A stretch of 64,000 nt of DNA from Babylonia areolata (lineage: Eukaryota; Mollusca; Gastropoda; Neogastropoda; Buccinidae), in the NCBI RefSeq assembly GCF_041734735.1, contig NC_134879.1, positions 6,925,810 through 6,989,809 on the forward strand, in the 5' to 3' direction. The notes under the pieces were generated by a model. The model was not told the origin of the DNA and did not search any database. It worked only from the letters and a program-made list of their open reading frames with translations. A program made the position numbers and the translations under genes. Shown in pieces: positions 47,701 to 60,345 of this stretch. The first letter of the stretch is position 1. Every line of letters starts with the position of its first letter.

Positions 47701-48159
47701 TGCAGCAATACATCTTTGTACATATACACTTTATTTCACTAAATCTAAGTGATCTTTCTTTGATTCTAAATCAAACAGCCTAGCATGCTGTAACCTGTGA
47801 AAAGTATCCGGATTTTTTTCCCCCACACCTTTTTCCTTGTTTCCCATTTTAGCCTACTAGCTGGGCACAGACTTGTCCTATGCCCATTTTGGCTCAGCGG
47901 AGTTAGCATTCATTTCCGTTCCTTCGTTCGTTTATTTATTTATAGTCTGTTCATCTAAGATGATGATATTAGACTGAAAATAAATGATATCATTATTGTC
48001 ATTTGGATTATTATCATTTCTATCATAATGATGATTGTTATTATTAATTAGAAAATCATTTCCAAAATCGTTGTAATCATCATCATTGTCTCCGTTATTA
48101 TGAAATCCCGTACAACAGTAAGTCGTTTAATCTTCGTGTTTTATTTTTTAACTCTATGT

Positions 48160-48208
<49 letters not shown>

Positions 48209-48910
48209 ATTGCATTTTTGTCATCAATAACTAGAGTGAAAAAAAAGTAAAAATCTGTTTTAAATGTGCTCTGTGTGTGTATGTGTCTGTGTCTGTGTGT
48301 CTGTGTGTGAAGGAGAATGGGAGAGAGAGACTGTGTGTGTGTTTGAACATGAGTGCGCGCGTATGCACGGCATACGTTCGCGCGTGAATGCGTGTATTTG
48401 CGAGTGTAATCATGAGTAAGTACGTTTGATATAGGCATACGTGTTTATGTGCTTGTGTGTATGCGTGGGTATATATGTACATCAGTGTTTACACGATACT
48501 GCAAACGCGGTTGTTGTTTTTTTTTGTGTTTTTTTTTTGTGAGCTTTTTTAGTCTAAAAACACGCATCAATGTTATGAATTTTACTCATTTGAAGATATT
48601 ATTTGCACTGATTTTGCATTGTACAATTTTGAAAAAAACAACAACAAAAAACCCATGGGTCTTATCTATTCACACACACACACACACACACACACGCGCG
48701 CGCACGCACGCACGCACGCACGCACGCGCACACGCACACACAAACCACGTGCACGCAGATGTAGCAAAGGTTTTGTGGGAGAAAAGCGGGCACGGAGGGA
48801 GGCGGGGGGAGGGGACATCGTCGGTGGACTGATACAAGATACGTGATACAAGAGTGGGACATTTTCTCGGGGGTGGTGGTGGGGGGGGGGGCATTTCAGA
48901 ACGAGACTAA
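47701..48910. other. Stretch without gene; (GT)n and (AC)n tracts
   Basis: (GT)n at 48158-48206, GT-rich mixed tract 48270-48480, AC/GCAC tract 48672-48740. No recognisable coding or RNA gene. Confidence 0.6.
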
Positions 48911-48983
48911 ATAACAAGAAGGTGGTCATTTTGTCCACTGAAATTGTCCGCATGGGGCATTATGAATGGCAAGAAAGTACCTG

Positions 48984-49040
48984 GGGGACATTTCCAGCGG
49001 TCATATTGTCCCCCAGGGACGTTTCCAGCGGTGACAATCT
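48984..49040 (+). repeat. Short direct repeat with GTCCCCCAGGGAC palindrome
   Basis: GGGACATTTCCAGCGGTCA and GGGACGTTTCCAGCGGTGAC stand side by side, separated by ATATTGTCCCCCA. Looks like two units of a minisatellite. 49050-49670 shows no gene. Confidence 0.6.
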
Positions 49041-49677
49041 GGATACTACACTGGTTCATTTCCAAAGAAAAAATAATCATGTATTTCATACCGTCCTCTT
49101 CACATCAAGATATTATGTTGGTCGATTTTGCCATCATCTGCGTTTCTTACTTTCTGAATTAATTGTCTGGACAGTGCTCCGACAATGTTAACAGGTATTT
49201 ATATTCTACACTGACGTTGATAAGCCGGCAGAACATGAAGTATTTCCAAGTTGTGTATGTGTAAAATGTCAACAAAATTGTACTTGCAAACTAAATGATC
49301 CTGTGCTGCCTCCTAGCCCAAATTCACCTTTTGCAGTCGGTATAATACTGATTTCATTCTTTATGAAATGTCATGACTGGTAAGAAACTGGGAAACATTC
49401 ATAAAAGCAAATTTGCATCTTCTACCAGTTTGGTATAAAATACATGATATTGAAAATGTTTTAGTTCCTTATAACCCCAAGGAGCTCTCTTACTAGCTTT
49501 CTGTACAGTATCTGTCGTCTGCCGTAGTGTCCTGATCACAGATCAGCATCAGCGTGGCAGCAGTCAGTCATATGTACTGTGCCGCGCTAAACGCTTTCTG
49601 GCGACCAGCATATACCGCGCTTGCGTAACCTCCCCTCATACTCTCTTACCTTACGATTCTTTGTTAGGGGGAGTGTG

Positions 49678-49806
49678 TCGATACTCCCCCGTGTTGATAC
49701 TCCCCCGTGTTGATACTCCCCCGTGTCGATACTCCCCCGTGTTGATACTCCCCCGTGTTGATACTCCCCCGTGTTGATACTCCCCCGTGTCGATACTCCC
49801 CCGTAC
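49678..49806 (+). repeat. 16-bp minisatellite GATACTCCCCCGTGTT
   Basis: About eight tandem units differing only in the last base (GTGTT or GTGTC). The array then runs straight into (GT)n (49809-49873) and (TTG)n (49874-49902). Confidence 0.95.
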
Positions 49807-49807
49807 A

Positions 49808-49904
<97 letters not shown>

Positions 49905-49997
49905 CTTCTTCTTCAGTTTAGCGTCTTTTAGCCATAAGTGTTATTTGACAAAGATAGGGGGGAAAAGACGGCTACTGGTGAGGGAAAAGTAACTGTT

Positions 49998-49998
<1 letters not shown>

Positions 49999-50096
<98 letters not shown>

Positions 50097-50097
50097 T
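49999..50097 (+). repeat. (GT)n microsatellite
   Basis: About 100 bp of GT with one interruption. Confidence 0.95.
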
Positions 50098-50409
50098 GTT
50101 GGATAAATATAATTGGTGAAATTTTGCTTAAAAATTGAGATTACAATAAAACATCCTTAGAACGAAATGGTAATCATAATAAGAAGCGAACTTGACTAAT
50201 CAACAAAGATTTGAATCGGTATGATTAAGCACTAATAACCAATATAATGTAATGCGATTAGCAACATATAAACAGGTAAAAAAAAAAAAAAAAGAAAGAA
50301 AATTAATTGTATGATTTATTTACGGCATATGGTTTTGAGGGGTGGGGTTATGCGTCAGTGTTTGCATGGATTGTTCATGTTTTCGATTCTTTTTATTGAT
50401 TGTTTTCAC

Positions 50410-50410
50410 A

Positions 50411-50464
<54 letters not shown>
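50410..50464 (+). repeat. (AC)n microsatellite
   Basis: About 55 bp of AC. Confidence 0.95.
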
Positions 50465-50467
<3 letters not shown>

Positions 50468-50639
50468 CGCGTGTGCACACACTGACATTGTTGGACCTCG
50501 ATATATTATCACCAACCAGTAAAGTTTACCCCCCACACCCCCACCCACTCGGCCCCCCATTCTTTGGCCAAGCCGCCGCACTATGCTTTGATCCCGCTGC
50601 CTGAAACAAATTTCCAACCTTTTATGGGCCACTGTGGTG

Positions 50640-50981
50640 ACCTTTTTATGGCCCCATCTTGGAGCACCCCACCCCAGATGCAGATGTGAAGGGGCCGACG
50701 ATGAGACGTCACACACAAGACAAAGACCCACATTTAAGATCACACACAGACACGCAAACGCACACGCACACACACACACGCACACACATATACACACATG
50801 CACACACACGCACACATGAACGCACACACAAACGCACACACACGGACCATCTGACGCCTCCCCTTCCACCCTCATACATTCCCATCGCCCACATACACAC
50901 CCACCACCCACATACACACATACATATTCACATACATAATTCAAATGCATGCGTTAGCATACGCGTGCACACACACACACA

Positions 50982-51036
<55 letters not shown>

Positions 51037-51180
51037 CGACACAGTGAGCACAACAGACACACACAAGTTGTAAGTTTTATGACCCAGCCAAGTGTTAGAG
51101 ATAACACGATGGCAAAGATATAAGCGCCAGATAATACAGGGTGCGATCGCCGCCGTGCGCGCACGCACGCAAGCACCCAC

Positions 51181-51245
<65 letters not shown>
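50640..51245 (+). repeat. (AC)n-rich block with relics of the GACGTAAC repeat
   Basis: CATTTAAGATCACACACAGACACG at about 50729-50752 matches 37832-37858 in part, and TTGTAAGTTTTATGACCCAGC (51067-51087) resembles the block at 35.7 and 37.8 kb. Long AC arrays at 50970-51034 and 51184-51244. No gene. Confidence 0.65.
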
Positions 51246-51246
<1 letters not shown>

Positions 51247-51387
51247 CTTCAACGTACTTTCACACACAAACACACCTTGTAATACGCGCACGCATATACT
51301 CACACATACTCACACACTCATGCGCGCACGAGCACACCACCACCACCAGCACAACTACGCAACTGTTGAGGTGATTCCCGGCGACAT

Positions 51388-51927
51388 TATGCCGCAGTAT
51401 GTTATAGTTTGCATGCAGTGTCGACGCAGTTGATTTTTTGTTGTGTCATTCCTGCCATACATTACCGGCGACAATAATTGTGTGCATGGCGACACTATGT
51501 GCCGCAACATGTGTAAGCCTCGAGTTCGTGAACGAAATGGTTATTTCAATGAGTTCTTACCTGACTGTGTCTTTTAAAGATCTGATACCGTGAAGAACTG
51601 ATTTACTAACAACACAAAATAGAATCTGAAAAACGTATTTTTCGGAAACGAGATTATACATTTTAACACCATCAGAACTGTTCAGCAGTGAAGAAGAAAT
51701 TTTTAGAACTTTTCCAGATGAAGTAACTGTTGAGACTTAAGGTTTTGGAATAACGAAAGCAGCACTTGACTTACTATTCACAACCTCCACCAGAGTAAGC
51801 ATTACCATTTGCTACCCTAAAGATTATTGAATAAACTCACATACACCTACACGTGCGCGCATATACAGGAATCCACTCGCCCACCCCCACCCCCACCCTC
51901 CCCTCCGCCCCTCTACAAACACACGCA

Positions 51928-51987
<60 letters not shown>

Positions 51988-52143
51988 ATACACACACGAA
52001 CTCGAGGCTTACACATGTTGCGGCACATATTGTCACCATGCAGATAATTATTGTCGCCGGCAATGTATGCCAGGAGAGACACACTGCCAAAAGATCAACT
52101 GCACCGGCGACACTGCATGCGAGCTATAACATATTGCGGCATA
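51388..52143. mobile_element. Element with ~145-bp inverted repeats (GCGACAAT family)
   Basis: The left arm 51388-51530 and right arm 51999-52143 are inverted copies: CCGGCGACAATAATT, TGCCGCAACATGTG and TAAGCCTCGAGTTCGTG on the left recur reversed on the right. The 470-bp interior is unrelated sequence plus an (AC)n array (51920-51985), with no coding capacity. It is either a MITE-like non-autonomous DNA element or two facing copies of one repeat. No clear target-site duplication was found. Confidence 0.7.
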
Positions 52144-53128
52144 TAATACACACATTTTCAAAATTCATATGATGCTTAGTAATGATGCAAAGAGCATAAA
52201 AAAATACGTAATTTTGAAAACGCACTCTCTAACTTAACAATACCACATTAAATACACATAATTAAAATACCTATCTGAATATCTGTTGGACTGTATCATA
52301 GACTAATGCCTACACATGTGTGCACTGTAGAAGCTTGATTATTGGGTGTTTTAAGTGATTTATGAATATTTTTAATCTGAAAGTGCTGTGTCAGGAATAT
52401 AGTAAATTAAACACAATAAAATGGAAATACAATCAGTGTACATTATATACAGTTGCACTGTTCATTGGAAACTCTATACCAGCATCACCATCTGTCTGCC
52501 TGTTTATCCATCCATCTCACTCACTTTCTCTCTCTCTTTCTTTCTTTCTTTCTCTCTCTGTCTCTCCCCCTCTCTCTGTCCTTTTTGCCAGGATGAACTG
52601 AAACTGAATACCATTTATTGTTTGCTGTATGTACATTGATTTGCGGATGAATTTCTTCAAGACTGTTTAAACTGTTTAAATATGTTTCCAAGGACACTTC
52701 TCCGATCAAACAACAAGCAGTAGAATTGTCAAGTATCAAAATTTATTGTCTACGTGATCAAAAGTAGAAACAATCTGCTCAGACATCACTTAGTAAAATG
52801 TCACGCCCATGAACAGAATAAAATTGTGTGATGCTGTTCAAGTATCATAATACCCCTTCCCGTGCCACCCCCCATTCCCCTGGTTTTGAATTGTGGTCCA
52901 TAGCCAAAGTTTATTAACACATTTTCGTTCGCTCGTTAGTTCTCTCTTTGAACTCACCGCACTCTTTCTTCTCTAAAATCCACATCAGTCCAATGATATA
53001 TTCAACTCTGTCTGTGTCTTTGTCTGTCTCTGTATCTCTCTGTGTCTCTGTCTGTCTGTCTCTCTCCCTCCCTCCCTCCCATATTGATTTACATGATATT
53101 TAACTACACAATTCATTTGAAACTCCAC

Positions 53129-53168
<40 letters not shown>

Positions 53169-53377
53169 ATCTCTCTCTGTCTCTGTCTCTCTGTCTCTTT
53201 TTCTTCCTCTCCCTCCTTCATTTTGTTTCTGTCTGTCTGTCTCTCTCCTCACATTTTCTCCACCAGATCAACAATCTATTGACGAATATAAGGACCAACA
53301 ATATGTATACTGGTTTCGAAGGAACACAAAGCAGAATGTTCAGGTCGTAAACTAGTGTCCCAAATTTATTACATTTT

Positions 53378-53423
<46 letters not shown>

Positions 53424-53435
53424 AAATAGATACAT
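52144..53435. other. Stretch without gene; two CT-tailed repeat copies
   Basis: 52436-52585 and 53083-53250 look like diverged copies: a TACA ... TTCATT-GAAACTC block followed by CT-rich simple sequence. (AC)n at 53377-53422. Confidence 0.55.
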
Positions 53436-53880
53436 ATATATCTTTCTCCTTTCCTTCCTCACCTCCTATCTCTTGGTACAAACAAACACACGGACATTCT
53501 CTCTCCTGTCCTACTAACTGCCCCATTCCCCTCCTCCATCCCACCTTCTCCACCCTGTCCTGCTCTCCAGCTGCCCCTTTTCCTCCCTCCCCCCTGTACT
53601 ACTCTCCCTCTCCCATCTCTTTCCTCCTCTCTCTAACCCTGTTCCCCCCTATGTGCCCTCTACACCTCCTCATCCCCCACTCCTATGTCCCCACTGTGCT
53701 AATTATCCCCCCCCCCCCGAGTCCTTCTCCCCCCCAGCACCCCATACTCTCCCTAACCCTTTCCCCCCATCCACCACCCTACTCCTCCCACCCCTATATC
53801 CTGCCTGCCCTACTTACCCCATATTGTCCTACTATCACTCCACTGACTTACCTTCCTTCTGACCTATTCACCTACAGGCA
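53436..53880 (+). repeat. C/T-rich minisatellite, left outer arm
   Basis: Irregular units close to CCCTGTCCTACTCTCCC. It is the reverse-complement type of the G/A-rich tract at 54800-55060, so the two form outer arms of the foldback structure centred near 54.35 kb. Confidence 0.8.
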
Positions 53881-53904
53881 TAAAAAAAATAAATTAAAAA
53901 AAAA

Positions 53905-54780
53905 AAGGATGAAAGACCACACATTTTCCTCCAAAGAACGGAGGAGTAGAGTTATAGAGTGTGATCCCCGTAGAGGTCGCCCTAACTCAGAACTAAATTT
54001 GGCCAACAGTTTTCCCGCTACAATGCCACCCAACCAAACGAAAATTCTCATAATGTCCTGGTGTATCCACTTTGCAAAATTTTAGCATATTTCCTTTGGG
54101 GATTTCTTTTAACTTCCCCATCTTTACTGCTTTATCAATGATACTAAAGCCCCATATTCATTTCATATAATGTGTTTGCATAATTTTATTTGGCATGATT
54201 ATCATATTTTGTTGCTGTTTTCGCACTTTTATCCCTCCCCCAAAAAAACAATTCTTGCATCATTACCTTATTTATAAAATTATATGAGACGTTACATGAC
54301 AAAAAGATAAGGTGTGATGCATCAGTAAAGCATTGTTTGCTAATGAGTATACACGCTGAGAGCAGCTGAGTAACTTTAGTGATGTATCACACCTTATCTT
54401 TTTGTCATGTAACGTCTTATGTTAATAAGATAATTATGTAAGATTTGTTTTTGTAAAAGGGTGAAAAACCAAGAAAATATGGTAATCATGCCCTATCAAA
54501 TTATTCAAGAACATTGTATGAAATGAATATAGGGCTTTAGTATCATTGGTAAAGCAGTAAAAGTTCGGGAAACGAAAATAACTGAAAGAAGGAAATACGC
54601 TAAAATTTGCTAAAAGTGGACACACCAGGCCATTATGAATATTTTAGTTTGGTTGGGTGGCATTGTAGGGAAAAAATGTCTGCAAAAACTAGCTCTGAGT
54701 TAGGGAGATCTCTGTGGGGATCACACTCAATAACCCTACTCCTCTGTTCTTTGGAGGAAAATGTGTGGTCTTTCTTCCTT
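53905..54780. mobile_element. Foldback element 1: ~410-bp inverted arms
   Basis: 53915-54324 and 54380-54770 are inverted copies with small differences. ACCACACATTTTCCTCCAAA at the left edge pairs with TTTGGAGGAAAATGTGTGGT at the right edge, and GACGTTACATGACAAAAAGA pairs with TCTTTTTGTCATGTAACGTC near the centre. The loop is about 55 bp. There is no coding capacity. The arms continue outwards as C/T-rich (left) and G/A-rich (right) minisatellite, as in Foldback-type DNA transposons, whose arms also carry tandem repeats. Confidence 0.85.
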
Positions 54781-54799
54781 TTTTTGTTTGTTTTGTGCC

Positions 54800-55065
54800 C
54801 TGTGTGACAGGTCAGATGGAAGAGGTTAGGCAGTGGAGGAAGAGAGAGTAGGATAGGGGGTGGGAGTGGTGAACAGAGTGTAGGATGGGGGGTGGGCAGA
54901 GTAGGATAGGGGCAGGGGGGACAGTGGGAAAGGTTTGGGGGGAGTAGGATGGGAGGAAAGTAGGGGAGAGTGGGTGGGGTTAGCAACCAGGGACAGTGGG
55001 GAAGGTTTGGGTGTAGGAGGAAAATAGGGGAGGGTGGGGTTAGGGGAGTAGGGAGAGAGCTACCA
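54800..55065 (+). repeat. G/A-rich minisatellite, right outer arm
   Basis: Units close to GAGAGTAGGATAGGGGG. Inverted relative to 53436-53880. Confidence 0.8.
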
Positions 55066-55200
55066 ATACTTTGGAGAAAACTAGCTCATCCTTTTTACTG
55101 TTGCGAAGTGTCTGCAGCTGGCACCTACCCTCTGCAGTAACAATCACCTGCAGACACTTCACAAAAAACAAAAAGAAAACACATTTTCATCCAAAGAATG
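55066..55200. repeat. Hairpin at a strand-bias switch
   Basis: GAAGTGTCTGCAG (55105-55117) pairs with CTGCAGACACTTC (55148-55160) around a 30-bp loop, and CTTTGGAGAAAA further out pairs roughly with TTTTCATCCAAAG. G/A-rich sequence lies to the left and C/T-rich to the right. Confidence 0.75.
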
Positions 55201-58025
55201 GGGGAGTAAAATTATTGGGTGTGATCCCCTCCCACCCATCTCTCCCACCCACCCTCTGTCCGTTCTCCGTCTTCCTCCCATCCTACTCTCCCTGCCACCC
55301 CCATCCTCAGCCTACTCCCCCCCCCCCTCTTCCCCTATCTCGTCCTCATCCTAATCCTCCCTCAATCTCTTCCCCCTGGCCTATCCCCCCACCCCCCTGT
55401 CCTACTCTCCCTCCACCCATCCTACCCCATGTCCTAGTTCTCCTCCCATCCCCCCATTTCCCCAGTCCTACTCTCCCTTACCCATTCCATCTCCCTGCCT
55501 GTCCTGCTCTTCCTTTCCCCTAACACCCCATCTGTCTTAGTCTCCCATCCCCCACCCCATATCTTTCACCCGTCCTACTCCCCCTATTTTCCCCTCTCCT
55601 ACTCTCCCTTCCCCCTGCCATCCTACCTGTCCTAGTCTCCCATTCTCCCCTATCTCTCACCTGTCCTACTCCCCCTATTTCCCTCTCTCCTACTCTCCCA
55701 TCATCCCATCTCTTCCCCCTGTCCTATTCTCAATTTACCTCCAACCTGTTCTACCTCCCCTCTCCTACTCTCCCTTTACCTATCTCACCACCTGTCCTAC
55801 TCTCCCTTACCCCATCTCTCACCTGCCCTACCTCCCCTGTCCTACTCTCCCTTTTCCTATCTCACCACATGTCCTTCTCCCCCTTACCCCATCTCCTCCC
55901 TTCCTACTATCCCCCTCTTACATGCTCCTACTCCCGTTACCCTCAGTCTGGCTGCCCCCTCCACTGCTGGACTTCCTACCCCCTGCAGTAACCCTCTATT
56001 TGACCTAATCACCTGCAGATGTTTTACACAAAAGAAAGACAAAAGAGCACATATCCCCCCCTTGTCATACTGTCCCTCCTCCACATTTCCCCCACCCACT
56101 CATCCTCCCCCAGTCTCTCATGCCCATCCCCTGTCCTACTCTCCCTTCCATCCCCGCCCCCCTGTTCTACTCATCCATCTGCCATCTCCCCCTTGTCCTA
56201 CTATAACTCCACCCATCCTAGTCTCTGCCCCCCCAGGCCCCCCTCTGTCCTACTCTCCCTTTCTCCTATCACCCCATCTATCTTAGTCTCCCATCCCCCC
56301 ATCCCTCACCTGTCCTACTCCCCCCATCTCCACCCTGTCCTACTCCCACGTCCAACTTTCCCTCAATGCCCTCCTGTCTACTTTCCCACTCCCCCCTCTC
56401 CCACTCTCCCATCCTCAACCCCCCCCCCACCACCACCACCCACCCCCTCGTCCTACTCTCCCTCCCTCCTGTCCTACGCTCCCTTTCCCCCATCTCCCAC
56501 ATGGTCCTACTCTCCCTCCTCCATCTCTCCACCTCTCCTACTCTCCCATCCCACCTCCCCCCTGTCCTACTCTCCAATTGCCCCATCTCCTCCTGTCCTA
56601 CTCTCCCTCAACCCATCTCCCATCTCCCCCATTTTCCCCCCTGTCCTATTCTCCCTCCTCCCCCCGTTACCCTCAGCCCAACTTCCCCTCCACTGCCCAT
56701 CCCCCTACCCTTTGCAGCAACCCTCCATTTCACACAACCACCTGCAGACATTCTAAACAAAAAAAAAGGCGTAGGACCTGCAAAGAAGAGAATCATTGGG
56801 TGTGATCCCCTCCCACCTTTCTACTCCCCATGTCTTACTCTCCCTCCCCCATCTCACCCCCCTGTCCTGCTCTCCCTTCCACCCCCATCTCCTCCACAGT
56901 CTTACTCTCCATCTCCCCATCTCGCCCTCATCCTTTTCTCCCTCAGTCCTGTTTTCCCTCCTCCATCTCCCCACCTCTCTTACTCTCCCATCCCACCTTC
57001 TCTCCCCTGTCCTACTAACTGCCCCATCTCCTCCTGTCCTACTCTCCTTCAACCCACCTCTTTCTTCGTCCTACCCCCAACCCTCCCCATCGTCCCACTC
57101 TCCCTTCACCCAGCCCCGTCCTACTCTCCCTCCCCCCTCTACCACTCTCCCCACTCCTCCCTGTCCCCGTCTCCCTTTCCCTCATCTCCCCTCTTGCCCA
57201 CTCTCCCCCATCTCCCCTCCCTCCCTCCCCCATGTCCCCCGTCCTACTCCCCCACCCTATACCCCCATGTAGTACCGCTCATACCAACCTGTCTTACTCT
57301 CCCATCCCCCCATTCCCGCCCAACGCTACTCTCCCCCCAATCTTCCCCCTCCCCCGTCCTACTATCCCCCTCACACACCCTCCTACTCCCATTACCCCCA
57401 ATCTTACTTCCACCTCCACTGTCCTACCTCTTACCCCCTGCAGGAACCCTAATCAGACGCTTCACAAAAAAGCGAAAGAATGAAGAACTCACATTTCCTA
57501 CCAAGAATAGGAGAGTAGAGGTATTGGGTGTGATTCTTTCCCACCCATCTAACCCCCCTACTCCACCCCCTCCTACTGTCCCTCCTCCATCTCCTCCCCC
57601 GTCCTGCTCTCTCATCCCCCCATCTTGACTCTGTCCTACTCCCCCCTCCCCTACTTTCCCCCTCACCCCAACCTTTTTCCCCATCTCCCTCATGTCCCCA
57701 CCTCTCCCATCCCACCCTCTCCCCCCTGTCCTACTCTCCACCTGACCCTTTTCCTCCTGTTCTCCTTCGACCCAACTCCCCCCTGTATCACTCTCCCTCC
57801 CCCATCTCTTTCCTCGTTCTACTCACCCACCTATTGTTCTCACCCACCTATTGTAATCTCCCACCTTGTACCCTCCATCCATGTCCTACTCTCCCCCCGC
57901 CCTTCCCCCCACTTCCCCCCCATATTCCACTCCCTTATCCCATGGTCCCCCCCCCAGGCCCCCCCCACCCCCACCCCTATATCTTCCCTGTCCTCTCCCT
58001 CCCCTGGTTTACCTTCCATCTGACC
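55140..58025 (+). repeat. Higher-order tandem array of ~0.7-kb units
   Basis: A ~100-bp linker (CCCCTGCAGTAACCCT ... ACCTGCAGAC ... CACAAAAAA ... ACATTTTC-TCCAAAGAA ... TTGGGTGTGATCCCC) recurs starting near 55130, 55975, 56705 and 57435. Each linker is followed by 500-700 bp of C/T-rich minisatellite with CCTACTCTCCC units. The linker is the outer edge of the foldback elements. Long open frames here on the plus strand come from stop-poor C/T sequence and are not genes. Confidence 0.75.
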
Positions 58026-58039
58026 TATTCACCCACAGA

Positions 58040-58640
58040 CATAAATGAACAACAACAACAAAAAGATGAAAGACCACACATTTTCCTCCAAAGAACGGAG
58101 GAATAGAATTATAGGGTGTGATCCCCACAGAGATCGCCCTAAGTTGATTTCTCCGCTTCACATGCAGCTTGACATGATGGTAAAGCATTGTTTGCTAATG
58201 AGTATTCACGCTGAGAGCAGCTGAGTAACTTTAGTGATGTATCACACCTTATCTTTTTGTCACGTAACGTCTTATGTTAATAAGATAATTATGTAAGATT
58301 TGCTTTTGTAAAAGGGTGAAAAACCAAGAAAATATGGTAATCATGCCCCATCAAATTATGCAAGAACATTGTATGAAATGAATATAGGGCTTTAGTATCA
58401 TTGGTAAAGAAGTAAAAACTCGGGAAATGAAAAGAATTGAAATATGAAATACGCTAAAATTTGCTAAAGTGAATACACCAGGACATTATGGGTATTTTAG
58501 TTTGGTAGGGTGGCATTGTAGCGGGAAAAGGTCTGCAAAAACTAGCTTTGAGTTAAGGCGATCTCTGTGGGAATCACACACAATAACTCTACTCCTCTGT
58601 TCTTTGGAGGAAAATGTGTGGTCTTTCTTCCCTTTTTAAT
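58040..58640. mobile_element. Foldback element 2, left inner arm deleted
   Basis: 58066-58145 matches 53905-53985 and 58180-58626 matches 54325-54774, so this is a second copy of foldback element 1 that lacks about 340 bp of the left arm. The strand bias flips from C/T to G/A across it. Right arms of the two copies are nearly identical by eye. Confidence 0.85.
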
Positions 58641-59930
58641 TTTTTTTTTCTGTGAGAAGTGTCAGCAAGGTCAGATGGAAGATGTTAAGCAGGTGAGGGA
58701 GGGTAGAAGTGGGGGATTAGGACCTAGGGAAACATGGGGGATTGGGGGTGGGGGACATGGTGGGTAGAGATATGGGGTGGGGACAAAGGGGAAGGGCAAA
58801 AAGGACAGGGGTGTCATAGGCAAAGGGTGAGAGTAAGATAGGGGGGAGGGTGTGTGTTCACAACCAATAATTCTACTGCATTCTTTGGAGAAAAATATGT
58901 CGTCTTTTTCTTTCTTTCTGTTGAGAAGAGTCTACAGGTGATTATAATTTATCAAATACAGGGTTACTGCATGGGGCAGGAGGGATAGGAAGGGAGATGG
59001 ACAGGAGGGGATCACAGTAATTCTACTCCTCCGTTCTTTGGAGGAAAATGTAGGAGGGGTAAGGGAGAATAGGACAGGTGGAAAGATAGGGAAAGGGAGA
59101 GTAGGACAGGTGGGAGCTGGGGTAAGGGAGATTAGGACAGGTGGTAAGATAGGGAAAGGGAGAATGGGACAGGGGAGGTAAGACAGGTGGGAGATGGGGA
59201 AAATGGAGAATAGGACAGGGGGGAGAAATGGATGGATGGGAGAGTAGGAGAGGTGGAATAAGGGGAGCAGGACTGGCAAGAGATAGGGGGAATGGGAGAC
59301 TAGGCCAGGTGGGGTGGTAGGGGGAAGGGAGAGTAGGATGGGGAGGGGGGGGGGCGATGCGATCGGAGAGGGGGAAACAGGGGGAGTAGGACAGGCGACA
59401 GATAGTGGTTGGGGTGGGGGGGGGGGAGACTAGGGCAGGTGGGGTGGTAGGGGAAAGGGAGAGTAGGGCGGGGGGGGGGATGACAGGAGAGTAGGACAGG
59501 GGGGAGATGGAAGGTGGGTGAGTAGAACGGGGAGGAGGGGGGGAGGGAGAGTAGGACAGGGGATGGGCATGAGAGACTAGGGGAGGATGAGTAGGTGGGG
59601 GAAATGGGGGCAGGGACAGTATGACAAGGTGGGAGGGGGGGGGGGGGGTTCACACCCATACATTCTACTCCATTCTTCGGAGGAAAATATGTGGTCTTTT
59701 TTCTTTCTTTCTGTTGTGAAGAGTCTGCAGGTGATTATATCAAATACAGGTTACTGCATGGGGTTGGAGGTCGAGTAGTGGAGGGGGTCGCCAGACTGAG
59801 GGTAACGGGAGTAGTAGCGTGTAAGAAGGGGATAGTAGGATGCGGGAGGGGGGAGTAGGCTGAAAGGAGAGTAGGACTGGGCTGGGAAATGGGGGGATGG
59901 GAGAGTAAGACGGGGGTAGATGGGTATGGG
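58641..59930 (+). repeat. G/A-rich minisatellite with inverted linkers
   Basis: Inverted versions of the linker occur at about 58850-58985, 59010-59055 (short) and 59645-59800, each with TTCTTTGGAGGAAAA-type and TCTGCAGGTGATTAT-type blocks. Between them the sequence is irregular GAGAGTAGGACAGG units. This is the mirror image of the C/T-rich array at 55.1-58.0 kb. Confidence 0.75.
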
Positions 59931-60345
59931 GGAGAGTAGGACAGGGGGAAGATAGGGGGTGGGAGAGTATGACAGGGGTGAGATGGGGGATAGAGTAGGA
60001 TAGGGGGGAGATGGGGGGTAGGAGAGTAGGACAGGGGGGAGATGGGGGATAGGAGAGTAGGACAGGGGGGAGATGGGGGATAGAGTAGGATAGGGGGGAG
60101 ATGGGGGGTAGGAGAGTAGGACAGGGGGGAGATGGGGGATAGAGTAGGACAGGGGGGAGATGGGGGGTAGGAGAGTAGGACAGGGGTGAGATGGGGGATA
60201 GAGTAGGATAGGGGGGAGATGGGGGATAGAGTAGGATAGGGGGGAGATGGGGGATAGAGTAGGATAGGGGGGAGATGGGGGGTAGGAGAGTAGGACAGGG
60301 GGAGATGGGGGATAGGAGAGTAGGACAGGGGTGAGATGGGGGAAT
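59931..60345 (+). repeat. 28/31-bp minisatellite, GGGGGAT(A)GAGTAGGA type
   Basis: Tandem units GTAGGACAGGGGGGAGATGG followed by GGGATAGA or GGGGTAGGAGA (28 or 31 bp). About fourteen units. Strongly G-rich on the plus strand. Confidence 0.9.

Noticed and set aside
56019-57628. Proline-rich plus-strand ORFs up to 420 codons
   Set aside because: They come from stop-poor C/T-rich minisatellite, shift frame between units and have no domain, splice or start support.
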